Origin: Cupriavidus consociatus
Lineage (GTDB): Bacteria; Pseudomonadota; Gammaproteobacteria; Burkholderiales; Burkholderiaceae
Assembly (NCBI RefSeq): GCF_017814975.1
Contig: NZ_JAGIQA010000026.1
Span: 61,467 to 125,466, forward strand
Direction of reading: 5' to 3'
DNA: 64,000 bases
The translations under genes and the position numbers were made by a program. The first letter of the stretch is position 1; the number at the start of each line of letters is the position of its first letter. Below the pieces are notes generated by a model that saw nothing but the letters and a program-made list of their open reading frames with translations, was not told the origin of the DNA and searched no databases. Below are positions 9,045 to 17,400 of the stretch, one piece after another.

Positions 9045-9281
9045 TCAGGCTTGCGGCTTCGAGCCGAGCCCCGCAGCCGCAGGGCAGGCGACGGTGCGGC
9101 GCGGGGCGCGCATGCCGCCCTGCGAGATCGGCACGCCCGGGAAGGCGCGCGCGCAGAACCGTTGCGCGGCCTGGCGCGAATCGAAACCCGTCGGCCCGCC
9201 GGCGCTCTCGTCCTCATGGACCGGCGTGGCGTACCAGCGCCCGCACACTGCGGTGATGACAATGTGGATCACCCTGGCCAT
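9045..9281 (-). CDS. Small hypothetical protein (78 aa)
   Basis: Begins MARVIHIVITAVCGRWYATP and is not recognised. The first 55 residues look structured (hydrophobic strand, then a region with DSRQAAQRFC); the tail is basic and Pro/Ala rich. Its ATG lies 2 nt after the stop of the upstream gene at 9284-9541, with a GAGGA Shine-Dalgarno inside that gene's end, so the two are probably co-translated. A longer frame to 9341 would overlap the upstream gene and is less likely. Confidence 0.55.
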   Translation of the reverse strand: MARVIHIVITAVCGRWYATPVHEDESAGGPTGFDSRQAAQRFCARAFPGVPISQGGMRAPRRTVACPAAAGLGSKPQA

Positions 9282-9283
9282 GG

Positions 9284-9541
9284 CTACGTCCTCGCCGCCA
9301 CAGGCTTGCGCACGCCGGCACGCACGTCGGTGTAGCCGCACACGCGCATGTCGACCCAGCCCTTGCCCCAGGCTATGCCTTCGGCAATGGCACGCTCCCG
9401 AGTCGGATGGCAGCCCAGCGGCCCGGAACTGTTCACCGGCGTGCCATCGTGCTCGACCATACCCGACGCTTCAAACAGCCCGCTGGCGCCCGCGTGCGCC
9501 GTGCCGTGAACGAGATAGCCGAAATAGTGCTGCGCTGTCAT
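9284..9541 (-). CDS. Small hypothetical protein (85 aa)
   Basis: Begins MTAQHYFGYLVHG and has a compact beta-rich look (HYFGY, then ASGMVEHDGTPV, then an Ala/Trp segment AIAEGIAWGKGWVD). It resembles short Burkholderiaceae hypothetical proteins of unknown function. The ATG at 9541 has an AAGGGG Shine-Dalgarno. It is the first of two coupled small genes and is divergent from the resolvase-like gene at 9868. Confidence 0.6.
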   Translation of the reverse strand: MTAQHYFGYLVHGTAHAGASGLFEASGMVEHDGTPVNSSGPLGCHPTRERAIAEGIAWGKGWVDMRVCGYTDVRAGVRKPVAART

Positions 9542-9867
9542 TGCCTGCCCCTTGCCGTGGAGATCCGCCGCTCGTGATTGCCGATGGTGTTGGCGCCCGC
9601 ACACGCCTGGCGTCCTGCGCACACGCAGGCCGCACCTACAGGACATCCTAGCCGAGGCATGCGCGTCGCAGAGCCATTCGAAAGAGTACGTAAAAGCCGC
9701 TTTACGTACACGCCAAAAATGCACACATGCGCACGTTAACCGTCACTATCATGCCGCGCCCTGCTGCTGGGACGAGTTTTGCTAATCAGAAGAAACAGGT
9801 CGTCTGCAGGCTGCCGGGAGGAACGCCCGCCGCGCGACCGGAGACGAAACCAGAACGAGGATTTCTC
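9542..9867. promoter_or_regulatory. Divergent intergenic region with a perfect palindrome
   Basis: 326 bp between the small-gene pair and the resolvase-like regulator. It holds a perfect 9-bp inverted repeat, GTACGTAAA (9686-9694) and TTTACGTAC (9701-9709), separated by 6 bp. There is no T-run after it, so an operator is more likely than a terminator. The sequence around 9710-9790 is AT-richer and could hold promoters. The longer frame starting at 9727 has no Shine-Dalgarno. Confidence 0.55.
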
Positions 9868-10518
9868 ATGACGTCTACCTTCATCTACTCGAACCGCACC
9901 CGTGACCTCGAAACGATGGAAGACGAATTGCGCATAGCCGACCGGGCTGGCTATACCGTCGACCTGCGCCGGGCATTCTGGGAGTGCGAGCCGGCCTCGG
10001 TGCCCGCGGCCGAGCGGTCACGGCTGCTGTCGCTGCTGCAACGGGTGCGGGCCGGGGATACCGTAGTGACGATGCAGCTGAGCTGCCTGGGCTGGAGCGT
10101 GCAGGAAGTGCTGGGCACGATCCGCAGGTTCCGCCTGCTCGGGGTTGCGTTGCATTGCGTGCAGCTCACCCGCGCCAACCTGAGCAGCCCCACCCCGCCC
10201 GAGGCGGTCATGGTGCTGCGCGCGGTGGCTGCGCTGGAGGGCAGCACGCGCAGTGCGCGCGTGCGCGACAGCCTGGCGGCGGCCAAGGCCATGGGCCGGG
10301 CGGTCGGACGCCCGCCCAAGCACAAGCCTGACGAGCGCGATGCCATCCTGCGCTCGCTGGCGGAAGGCCTCTCGGTCAGCGAAACCGCGCGGCGCTTCAA
10401 CACCTCGCGCCAGACCGTGCTGCGGATACGCGCGGCGGCACCAGCCATCGTCCAGCCAGCCGAGGCCGGCGCCGCTGCCGCGCCCGAAGTGCCGGCAGAG
10501 GTATCCACCGCGGAGTAG
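9868..10518 (+). CDS. Resolvase-family protein lacking catalytic residues, with C-terminal HTH
   Basis: 216 residues. The fold follows serine resolvases: N-terminal domain about 1-140, then an HTH_7-like segment (AEGLSVSETARRFNTSRQTVLR, split around residue 170). The canonical Y-A-R-V-S start motif is replaced by Y-S-N-R-T (Y7 to T11), so the nucleophilic Ser and its Arg are gone. The usual D-R-L-G-R-S is S-C-L-G-W-S, so both catalytic Arg are lost. It is therefore probably not a recombinase but a DNA-binding protein. The ATG at 9868 follows GAGGATTTCTC. It sits 59 bp before a CheB gene on the same strand. Confidence 0.8.
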   Translation: MTSTFIYSNRTRDLETMEDELRIADRAGYTVDLRRAFWECEPASVPAAERSRLLSLLQRVRAGDTVVTMQLSCLGWSVQEVLGTIRRFRLLGVALHCVQLTRANLSSPTPPEAVMVLRAVAALEGSTRSARVRDSLAAAKAMGRAVGRPPKHKPDERDAILRSLAEGLSVSETARRFNTSRQTVLRIRAAAPAIVQPAEAGAAAAPEVPAEVSTAE

Positions 10519-10577
10519 ACCGCAGTCTGTCGATCCCTCGTGCGAGGGGCGGTGGCCTGAACCCAACCCGAGATCCC

Positions 10578-11546
10578 ATGAAGCGCGACACCATAGTCCT
10601 GGGCACCTCCTCCGGCGGCGTCGATGCGCTGCGGGACATCGCCGCCGGCCTGCCACCGGACCTGGATGCGACCGTACTGGCCGTCCTGCACATCGGCGCC
10701 AACCCGAGCATGCTGCCCGACATGCTGACCAGCGTCGGGCCGCTGCCGGCGCGCCACGCCCGCGATGGCGAGCCGCTGCGACCCGGCGCGATCTACGTGG
10801 CGCCGCCCGACCAGCATCTGATGATCGTCGACGAGCATGTGCGGCTGGTGCGCGGCCCGAAAGAGAACTTCGCGCGGCCGGCGATCGACCCGCTGTTCCG
10901 CAGCGCGGCCGTGGCGCGCGGCAACCGCGTCGTGGCGGCGGTGCTGACCGGCCAGCTCGACGACGGCGGGGCCGGCCTGCGCGCGGTACGCGAGTGCGGC
11001 GGCGTGACCATCGTGCAGGATCCCGACAGCGCTTTTGCCGCCGACATGCCGCGCAACGCCATCCGCGCCTCGCCACCCGACTACGTGCTGCCACTGGCGG
11101 CGATCGCCCCCAAGCTGGTCGAACTGGCCGGCTCCGCGGCAGGCCCCCCCGCCGACCCGCCCGAATCGCTGCGCATCGAGAACAGCATCACGCTGGGCCC
11201 CTCCTCGATCGGGGCAGTGGACAAGATCGCGCTGCCTTCGGCGCTGACGTGTCCTGAATGCGGCGGCGCGCTATGGCAAGTGCGCGAGGCGGTGCCGCCG
11301 CGCTTTCGTTGCCACACCGGGCATGCCTTCGGCATGTCTACGCTGCGCCAGGCCGCCAATGGCGCACTCGAACATACGCTCTTCGACGCCTTGCGCGCAC
11401 TGCACGAACAGCGCGAGCTTTACACGCAGATTGCGGCGTATCATATGCAGGTCGGCGAAACCAGCGAATCACGCCGGTACACCGAGGCAGCGGGCCGCGC
11501 TGCAGCGTCTGCGAAGCGCATCGAAGGCTGGCTTCGCGAAGGATAG
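10578..11546 (+). CDS. Stand-alone CheB-type methylesterase with C-terminal zinc-ribbon-like tail
   Basis: 322 residues. The CheB methylesterase/amidase domain (about 1-185) has the full triad: S11 in TSSGG, H38 in VLHIG, D129 in LTGQLDDG. There is no receiver domain, so it is not regulated the way CheB of chemotaxis is. The C-terminal part has CPECGGALW and FRCHTGHAF, a probable zinc-ribbon, then a helical tail. It presumably hydrolyses glutamyl methyl esters on an unknown partner. It is followed 39 bp later by the CheB-CheR kinase hybrid, suggesting one pathway. Confidence 0.88.
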   Translation: MKRDTIVLGTSSGGVDALRDIAAGLPPDLDATVLAVLHIGANPSMLPDMLTSVGPLPARHARDGEPLRPGAIYVAPPDQHLMIVDEHVRLVRGPKENFARPAIDPLFRSAAVARGNRVVAAVLTGQLDDGGAGLRAVRECGGVTIVQDPDSAFAADMPRNAIRASPPDYVLPLAAIAPKLVELAGSAAGPPADPPESLRIENSITLGPSSIGAVDKIALPSALTCPECGGALWQVREAVPPRFRCHTGHAFGMSTLRQAANGALEHTLFDALRALHEQRELYTQIAAYHMQVGETSESRRYTEAAGRAAASAKRIEGWLREG

Positions 11547-11585
11547 CGCCGCACCGGCCGGCGCAGTTAACTTATCCTCGCAGCA

Positions 11586-14500
11586 ATGGCCAAGAATCGT
11601 GAACGCCCCCTATCCAGCCAGCTCTCCTTTCCCATCGTCGGGATTGGGGCGTCCGCCGGGGGAATTGAAGCCCTGATCCAGGTGTTCGACGGACTGCCCG
11701 CCAGCACCGGCGCAGCCTTTGTCCTTGTCGTCCACCTCGCGCCTGACCACGCCAGCAACCTGGCGCCGGTACTGCAGGCACGTACCACCATGCCGGTGCG
11801 CCAGGTCACCGACACCACGCGCATCGAAGCCAACCACGTCTACGTGATTGCGCCCAACCACAGCCTGACCATGATCGACGGCTACCTGCGCGTGGAGTTG
11901 CAGGAACGCCGCGACGGCCGCGGCGCGGCCATCGACCTGTTCTTCCGCTCGCTGGCCGATGCGCATCGCCAGCGCGCGGTGTGCGTGGTGTTGTCCGGCG
12001 CCGGCTCCGACGGCTCGGTCGGCCTGACCCGCATCAAGGAACTGGGCGGCATCGCCATCGCCCAGGAGCCGGACGATGCCGAATACTCGAGCATGCCGCG
12101 CGCCGCCATCGGCACCGGCCTGGTCGACTTCGTCATGCCGGCCAACGAGATCCCGCAGCGCCTGCTCGACCTGTGGAATACCGCCAGCCATATCCAGCTG
12201 CCCAGGGCGCCCGAGGAAGAGGACGCACCCGAACCCGCGCCGCAGTCCGAAAGCAATGAGCGCGCGCTGCGCGAGGTCATGGTGATCCTGCGCACCCGCA
12301 CCTCGCATGATTTCCGCCACTACAAGCGCGCCACGGTGCTGCGTCGCATCGAGCGCCGGCTGCAGGTCAATGGCCTGACGGACCTGCAGCAATACCGCGA
12401 CTACCTGCACCTGCATCCGGAAGAAACGGCACCGCTGCTGCAGGATATGCTGATCAGCGTGACCAATTTCTTCCGCGACAAGGAAGCGTACGACCTGCTG
12501 CGCGCCGACGTGCTGCCGCGGCTGTTCCAGGACCGCGCCGAGAACGACTCGATCCGCGTGTGGGCGCCCGGCTGCGCCACCGGCGAAGAAGCCTATACGC
12601 TGGCCATGCTGTTGCAGGAAACCTCGTCGCAGACACCCGAGCAGCTGCCGTTCCAGGTCTTTGCCACCGATATCGACGAGCGCGCCGTGGCGATCGCGCG
12701 CAACGGGCTGTACCCCGAACCGATCATCGCCGACGTCGAGCCGGCGCGGGTACGGCAGTTCTTCACCAAGGACGGCGCGCACTACCGCGTGCGCAAGGAG
12801 CTGCGCGAGCGCGTGCTGTTCGCGCTGCACAACGTGCTCAGCGACCCGCCGTTCTCGCGGCTGGACCTGATCTGCTGCCGCAACCTGCTGATCTACCTGG
12901 ACCGCGATGCGCAGGCGGAAATCCTGCGCACCTTCCATTTCGCGCTGCGCCCGGGCGGGTACCTGTTCCTGGGCAGCTCCGAAGCCGCAGACAGCGTCAG
13001 CAACCTGTTTTCGGTGGTCGACAAGAAGGCCCGCATCTACCGCGCCAACGTCGCGGTGCGCGCCGAGACGCCGTTGCCGCTGTCGGCCGGCATGCTCAAT
13101 GCGCGCGCGCCGGTGACGGTGCTGCAGCCGGCCGGCAAGCGCAAGTTCTCCTTCGGCGACCTGCACCAGCGGCTGATCGAACAGCACGCGCCGCCGAGCG
13201 TGCTGGTCAGCCGCGATTCCGAGATCGTGCACCTGTCGGACCGCGCCGGGCGCTTCCTGCAGTACGCCGGCGGCATGCCGTCGCACAACATCATCGGCGC
13301 GGTGCGCCAGGAACTGCGGCTGGAACTGCGTACCGCGATCTACCAGGCGCTGCAGACCAACCACAGCGTCGAGGCCAGGCGCGTGCAGCTCGAACGCGAC
13401 GGCAGGCATTTCTTCGTCAACATGACGGCACGCCCGGTACACGACGCCGAGGCCAACGGCGACTTCGTGCTGGTGCTGTTCGACGAGGTCGAGGACAGCA
13501 TGAGCGCAACGCCGCGCGGCCAGGCCACCGACGAGCGCGACCCGATGATCGCGCAGCTCGAACGCGAGTTGCATCGCACGAAAGAACAGCTGCAGGCCAC
13601 CATCGAGCAGTCCGAAACCTCGACCGAGGAACTCAAGGCCTCCAACGAAGAACTGCAGGCGATCAACGAAGAGTTGCGCTCGACCACGGAAGAGCTGGAG
13701 ACCAGCAAGGAAGAACTGCAGTCGATCAATGAGGAGCTGACCACCGTCAACGCCGAACTCAAGTCCAAGGTCGAGGAAACGGGCAAGATCAACGACGACC
13801 TGCAGAACCTGATCATGGCCAACGATATCGGCACGGTCTTCGTCGATCGCAACCTGTGCATCAAGCGCTACACCCCGCGCGCCACCGACGTCTTCAGCAT
13901 CATCCCGTCCGACATCGGCCGTTCGCTGCTCGATATCACGCACCGGCTCGAGTATGACAAGCTTGCCGACGATGCCGGCGAAGCCTTCGACTCCCTGCGC
14001 CTGATCGAACGCGAAGTCAAGAGCAGCGACGGCCGCTGGTACCTGGCGCGCTTCCTGCCGTACCGCACCACCGAGGACCGCATCGAGGGCGCGGTGCTGT
14101 CGTTCATCGACATCACGTCGCGCCGCGCCGCCGAAGAGCGCCTGAGCGAAGGCGAGAAGCGCATGAATATCGTCGCGGAAAGCACCCGCGACTACGCCAT
14201 CATCACCTTCGACGACGAGGGCCGCGTCACCAGCTGGAACACCGGCGCGGAACGCATCTTCGGCTATACCGAGGCGGAAATGCTCGGACAGGAGGCTGAA
14301 GTTCTGTACACGCCCGAAGACCGTGCCGACCGCATCGCGCACGAAGAAATGGCGCAGGCGCGCCTGTACGGCCGCGTCGAGGAAGACCGCTGGCACCAGC
14401 GCAAGGACGGCAGCCGCTTTCGCGCCAGCGGCGTGCTGTCGCGCCTGGACAAAGGCGGCTTCAGCGGCTTCGCCAAGATCATGCGCAACCTCGACGAAGT

Positions 14501-15695
14501 GGCGCTGACGCGGCTGGCCACGCGCACCGGGCGCCAGGGGATCATCGATTCCGCCGACGCGCTCGCCGGCGAACGCGCCGATGCGCGTGCCGAACGCATG
14601 CGCGACGAGTTCCTCGCCGTGGTGTCGCATGAACTCAAGCATCCGCTCAACCTGATCAGCGCCAGCGCCGAACTGATCATCCGTTCGCCCGAAGCACGCG
14701 GCAACCCGGTGATCCAGCGTGCCGCCGGCACCATCCGGCGCACCGTGATCGGCCAGGCGCACATCATCGACGACCTGCTCGACATGTCGCGCCTGCGCAC
14801 CGGCAAGCTGTCGATCGCGCGCGCGCCGGTCGACTGGCGCGAAGTGGTCGACCGCGTCTGCCAGGCCATCGAGGAAGAGGCCGGACGCAAGGAAATCACG
14901 TTGGAGCGCAACTTGCCGTCCGGCCCGCTGATGATCGACGCCGACCTGACCCGGGTCGAGCAGGTGGTGTGGAACCTGGTCAGCAACGCGCTCAAATACA
15001 CCAGCGCCGACGGCAAGATCACGGTCTCGCTGACGAGAGAGGGCGACGACGGCGTACTGGAGGTACGCGACACCGGCGTTGGCATCGACGCCCAGAACCT
15101 GCCGCACATCTTCGACATGTTCCGCCAGGGCACCGCGCCGAGCGCACGGCAAGGCGGCCTTGGCATCGGCCTGTCGCTGGTACGCGAACTGGTGACCATG
15201 CAGAACGGCACGGTGCGCGCGAATTCCGAGGGGCTCGGCAAGGGTTCGGTATTCACGGTCACGCTGCCGCTGCGCGAGGAGATCTCCCCCGAGACCGCGC
15301 CGGCGTCCACGCCGTCGCTGCCACTGGTCGGCACCGAGATCCTGCTGGTCGACGACGATGCCGGCACGGTCGAAACCTTCAAGCTGCTGCTCGAAATGGA
15401 AGGGGCCAGCGTGTCGGTCGCCACCAGCGGGCAGGAGGCACTGGACCGTCTCGGACAGCATTGCCCCGACCTGCTGCTGTCGGACATCGGCATGCCCGGC
15501 ATGTCGGGCCTGGACTTCATTCGCGCCATCCGCCGCCAGCCGCACCTGCACAAGCTGACCGCGATCGCATTGAGCGGCTATGGCCGGCCGGACGATATCC
15601 GCGAGTCGATGCAGGCAGGCTTCGACGCTCACCTGACCAAGCCGGTTTCGCTGGAAGCCTTGCTGAACGCCATCCGGGAGCTGCGCGTTGCCTGA
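11586..15695 (+). CDS. CheB-CheR-PAS-PAS-histidine kinase-receiver hybrid signalling protein
   Basis: 1369 residues in one chain. Domains: CheB methylesterase (about 15-190; S23, H50, D142 present), CheR methyltransferase (about 225-490; SAM motif APGCATGEEAY), long Glu-rich coiled coil (about 650-735), PAS/PAC (about 740-855), second PAS (about 860-985), HisKA with phospho-acceptor H1015 in VVSHELKHPL, HATPase (about 1115-1235), receiver with D1300 in LLSDIGMPG. The architecture is known in proteobacteria, with output and input usually unknown. No transmembrane segment, so cytosolic. It could reversibly methylate its own coiled coil, by analogy with chemoreceptors; that is inference. Confidence 0.93.
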   Translation: MAKNRERPLSSQLSFPIVGIGASAGGIEALIQVFDGLPASTGAAFVLVVHLAPDHASNLAPVLQARTTMPVRQVTDTTRIEANHVYVIAPNHSLTMIDGYLRVELQERRDGRGAAIDLFFRSLADAHRQRAVCVVLSGAGSDGSVGLTRIKELGGIAIAQEPDDAEYSSMPRAAIGTGLVDFVMPANEIPQRLLDLWNTASHIQLPRAPEEEDAPEPAPQSESNERALREVMVILRTRTSHDFRHYKRATVLRRIERRLQVNGLTDLQQYRDYLHLHPEETAPLLQDMLISVTNFFRDKEAYDLLRADVLPRLFQDRAENDSIRVWAPGCATGEEAYTLAMLLQETSSQTPEQLPFQVFATDIDERAVAIARNGLYPEPIIADVEPARVRQFFTKDGAHYRVRKELRERVLFALHNVLSDPPFSRLDLICCRNLLIYLDRDAQAEILRTFHFALRPGGYLFLGSSEAADSVSNLFSVVDKKARIYRANVAVRAETPLPLSAGMLNARAPVTVLQPAGKRKFSFGDLHQRLIEQHAPPSVLVSRDSEIVHLSDRAGRFLQYAGGMPSHNIIGAVRQELRLELRTAIYQALQTNHSVEARRVQLERDGRHFFVNMTARPVHDAEANGDFVLVLFDEVEDSMSATPRGQATDERDPMIAQLERELHRTKEQLQATIEQSETSTEELKASNEELQAINEELRSTTEELETSKEELQSINEELTTVNAELKSKVEETGKINDDLQNLIMANDIGTVFVDRNLCIKRYTPRATDVFSIIPSDIGRSLLDITHRLEYDKLADDAGEAFDSLRLIEREVKSSDGRWYLARFLPYRTTEDRIEGAVLSFIDITSRRAAEERLSEGEKRMNIVAESTRDYAIITFDDEGRVTSWNTGAERIFGYTEAEMLGQEAEVLYTPEDRADRIAHEEMAQARLYGRVEEDRWHQRKDGSRFRASGVLSRLDKGGFSGFAKIMRNLDEVALTRLATRTGRQGIIDSADALAGERADARAERMRDEFLAVVSHELKHPLNLISASAELIIRSPEARGNPVIQRAAGTIRRTVIGQAHIIDDLLDMSRLRTGKLSIARAPVDWREVVDRVCQAIEEEAGRKEITLERNLPSGPLMIDADLTRVEQVVWNLVSNALKYTSADGKITVSLTREGDDGVLEVRDTGVGIDAQNLPHIFDMFRQGTAPSARQGGLGIGLSLVRELVTMQNGTVRANSEGLGKGSVFTVTLPLREEISPETAPASTPSLPLVGTEILLVDDDAGTVETFKLLLEMEGASVSVATSGQEALDRLGQHCPDLLLSDIGMPGMSGLDFIRAIRRQPHLHKLTAIALSGYGRPDDIRESMQAGFDAHLTKPVSLEALLNAIRELRVA

Positions 15696-15946
15696 TGCAC
15701 CGCGGCGTACGTTTCGAGCGCGTTTCGCTGTGCGCCAACGAACGCCCGCGCTGGATTTACGCGCAACGTTGCAATAATCCCTGCAGGTCAGGCGCCGCCC
15801 GTGCCGGCGCCGCGCCTGGCGTCTCGGTGGCGGGTTGGAACGCTCCTTGCAGCGCTACCAGTGAGCGCGCAAGCGCAACCAGACACCGGTCCCGCGGCAC
15901 AACGTCATGCCTGGCATGAGTGCCGGATACGGGCCGCACCACCGCC

Positions 15947-16420
15947 ATGACCTTCCTCCAGCATCACGACGCGCCTCAGCAGACCGAGCCCTCAGTTGGC
16001 GCCAACGCCGAGCTCGTCCCGGCGATACGGCCTTCCGCCCGTGCCACGCAGCGAGCGCGGCCCACGCTGTTCCTTGAAACCCTGTTGGCCACCCGCCTGG
16101 AACTGCTGAGCCGGGACGGGGTGTGGCCCTCGCACACGATGGCGCAACGCCAACGGGTGCTGCTCGCGCTATGGGCGCAGCGCCCCGAGGGCCTGTTCGA
16201 GCAGCATGGCACCGCCGCCAGCATCGACCAATGCTTGCACGAAGCGTTTGCCAGCGCCGGAGCTGGCTCGAAAGCGCAGGCCGCGATGGCGCTGAAGCGG
16301 GCCTACTACCTGGTCTGCTGCACGATCTCGGCCGATACATCCGTGCGCAGGGACCCCGGGGCGCCACCGGACCTTCGCGGCCGCGGCAATGGCAATGGCC
16401 GCGCCCACGGCAAGCGCTGA
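15947..16420 (+). CDS. Hypothetical protein (157 aa)
   Basis: Begins MTFLQHHDAPQQTEP. The middle (about 45-130) is helical with regular Leu/Ala spacing and contains LLATRLELLSRDGVWPS and LWAQRPEGLFEQ; the ends are basic and disordered. Not recognised. A GTG at 15920 would add nine residues; neither start has a strong Shine-Dalgarno. It follows the hybrid kinase by 251 bp and is convergent with the glycan operon. Confidence 0.5.
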   Translation: MTFLQHHDAPQQTEPSVGANAELVPAIRPSARATQRARPTLFLETLLATRLELLSRDGVWPSHTMAQRQRVLLALWAQRPEGLFEQHGTAASIDQCLHEAFASAGAGSKAQAAMALKRAYYLVCCTISADTSVRRDPGAPPDLRGRGNGNGRAHGKR

Positions 16421-16452
16421 ACGGAGCTGAACGGATTCAGTCGCCTGGCGGC

Positions 16453-17400
16453 TTACCCAGCCACCATGCGCAGCGTCTCGTCCCATTCGGCAACGAAACG
16501 CCCGATGCCGAAACGCTCGCGCGCCAGATGGCAGCCACGCTCGCCCCATGCCTGCGCCAGTTCCGGATCGTCGAGCAATTCGCGCATCACGCTGACCAGC
16601 ACGTCCAGGCGCGTGTCGACGTAGCCGTTATCGCCGCTCTGGATCACCGTGGCGAGCTCCGTGGTCGCCAGTCCCACCACCGGCACGCCCAGCGACATGG
16701 CCTCCACCACCGCCAGCCCCAGGCTGGTATAGCGGATCGGATTGAAAAAGAAGCGGTAGCGCGCGACAAACGCGGCCAGTTCCGGATTGGGCACCTCGCC
16801 CAACCCTCCGGCGTCCTGCGCCGCCATGCCGACCAGGTCCAGCGGCACCTGCTCGCGCACCTGCGCGAACACGTCCGCGCCCAGCCGGCGGCCGCGGCGC
16901 GACAGGTTGTTGACCACGCTGATGCCGCGCGCCAGCTCGCCGCTGTAGCGCACGTGGCTGTCCACGACCACGCCATGCTCGATCACCCGGCATGGCGTCA
17001 CGCCGCTGTCCCACATCAGCGCATTGAACGGCGTCACGTGCACCAGCAGCATCGATGCATCCTGGACCGGATGCAGCGTATTGGTGGGATGCTCCTGCGG
17101 CGGGTCGTGTTCGAGATAGATCGCCGGCAGCGCGCGCTGGGCGTCGTTGAGCAGTTCCACGCGGTCGCGCAGGTAGTGGTGAAGGTGCTGGTACAGCACG
17201 CAGTCGAACTGCCCGTCCGGCACCCTCTCGAACGGCACCTCGTGCACGTTGGCACCCCATGGCAGCGCACCGCCGGCGCCGGCGTAACCCGGCGTTCCGT
17301 CGTCCCGCGTTACCAGGTACAGGTCGTGCGGGATCTGCGACAGGTAGTACAGGTAGTTGCCATGGACGTGCCAGGTCAGGATGCGCAGGCGCCTAGGCAT
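16453..17400 (-). CDS. Glycosyltransferase, GT4-like
   Basis: 315 residues from MPRRLRILTWHVHG; the start overlaps the end of the upstream GT9 gene by 8 nt. The C-terminal half has the GT-B donor-site pattern: RYRFFFNPIRYTSLGLAVVEAMSLG-type E-x7-E region and GVPVVGLATTELATVI. It likely transfers a sugar from a nucleotide donor at the cytosolic face of the membrane. Last gene of a seven-gene minus-strand operon; acceptor unknown. Confidence 0.85.
   Translation of the reverse strand: MPRRLRILTWHVHGNYLYYLSQIPHDLYLVTRDDGTPGYAGAGGALPWGANVHEVPFERVPDGQFDCVLYQHLHHYLRDRVELLNDAQRALPAIYLEHDPPQEHPTNTLHPVQDASMLLVHVTPFNALMWDSGVTPCRVIEHGVVVDSHVRYSGELARGISVVNNLSRRGRRLGADVFAQVREQVPLDLVGMAAQDAGGLGEVPNPELAAFVARYRFFFNPIRYTSLGLAVVEAMSLGVPVVGLATTELATVIQSGDNGYVDTRLDVLVSVMRELLDDPELAQAWGERGCHLARERFGIGRFVAEWDETLRMVAG

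Noticed and set aside
11610..15632. 1340-codon open frame opposite the hybrid kinase
   Set aside because: Caused by GC-rich third positions of the real gene; no family pattern and low-complexity composition.
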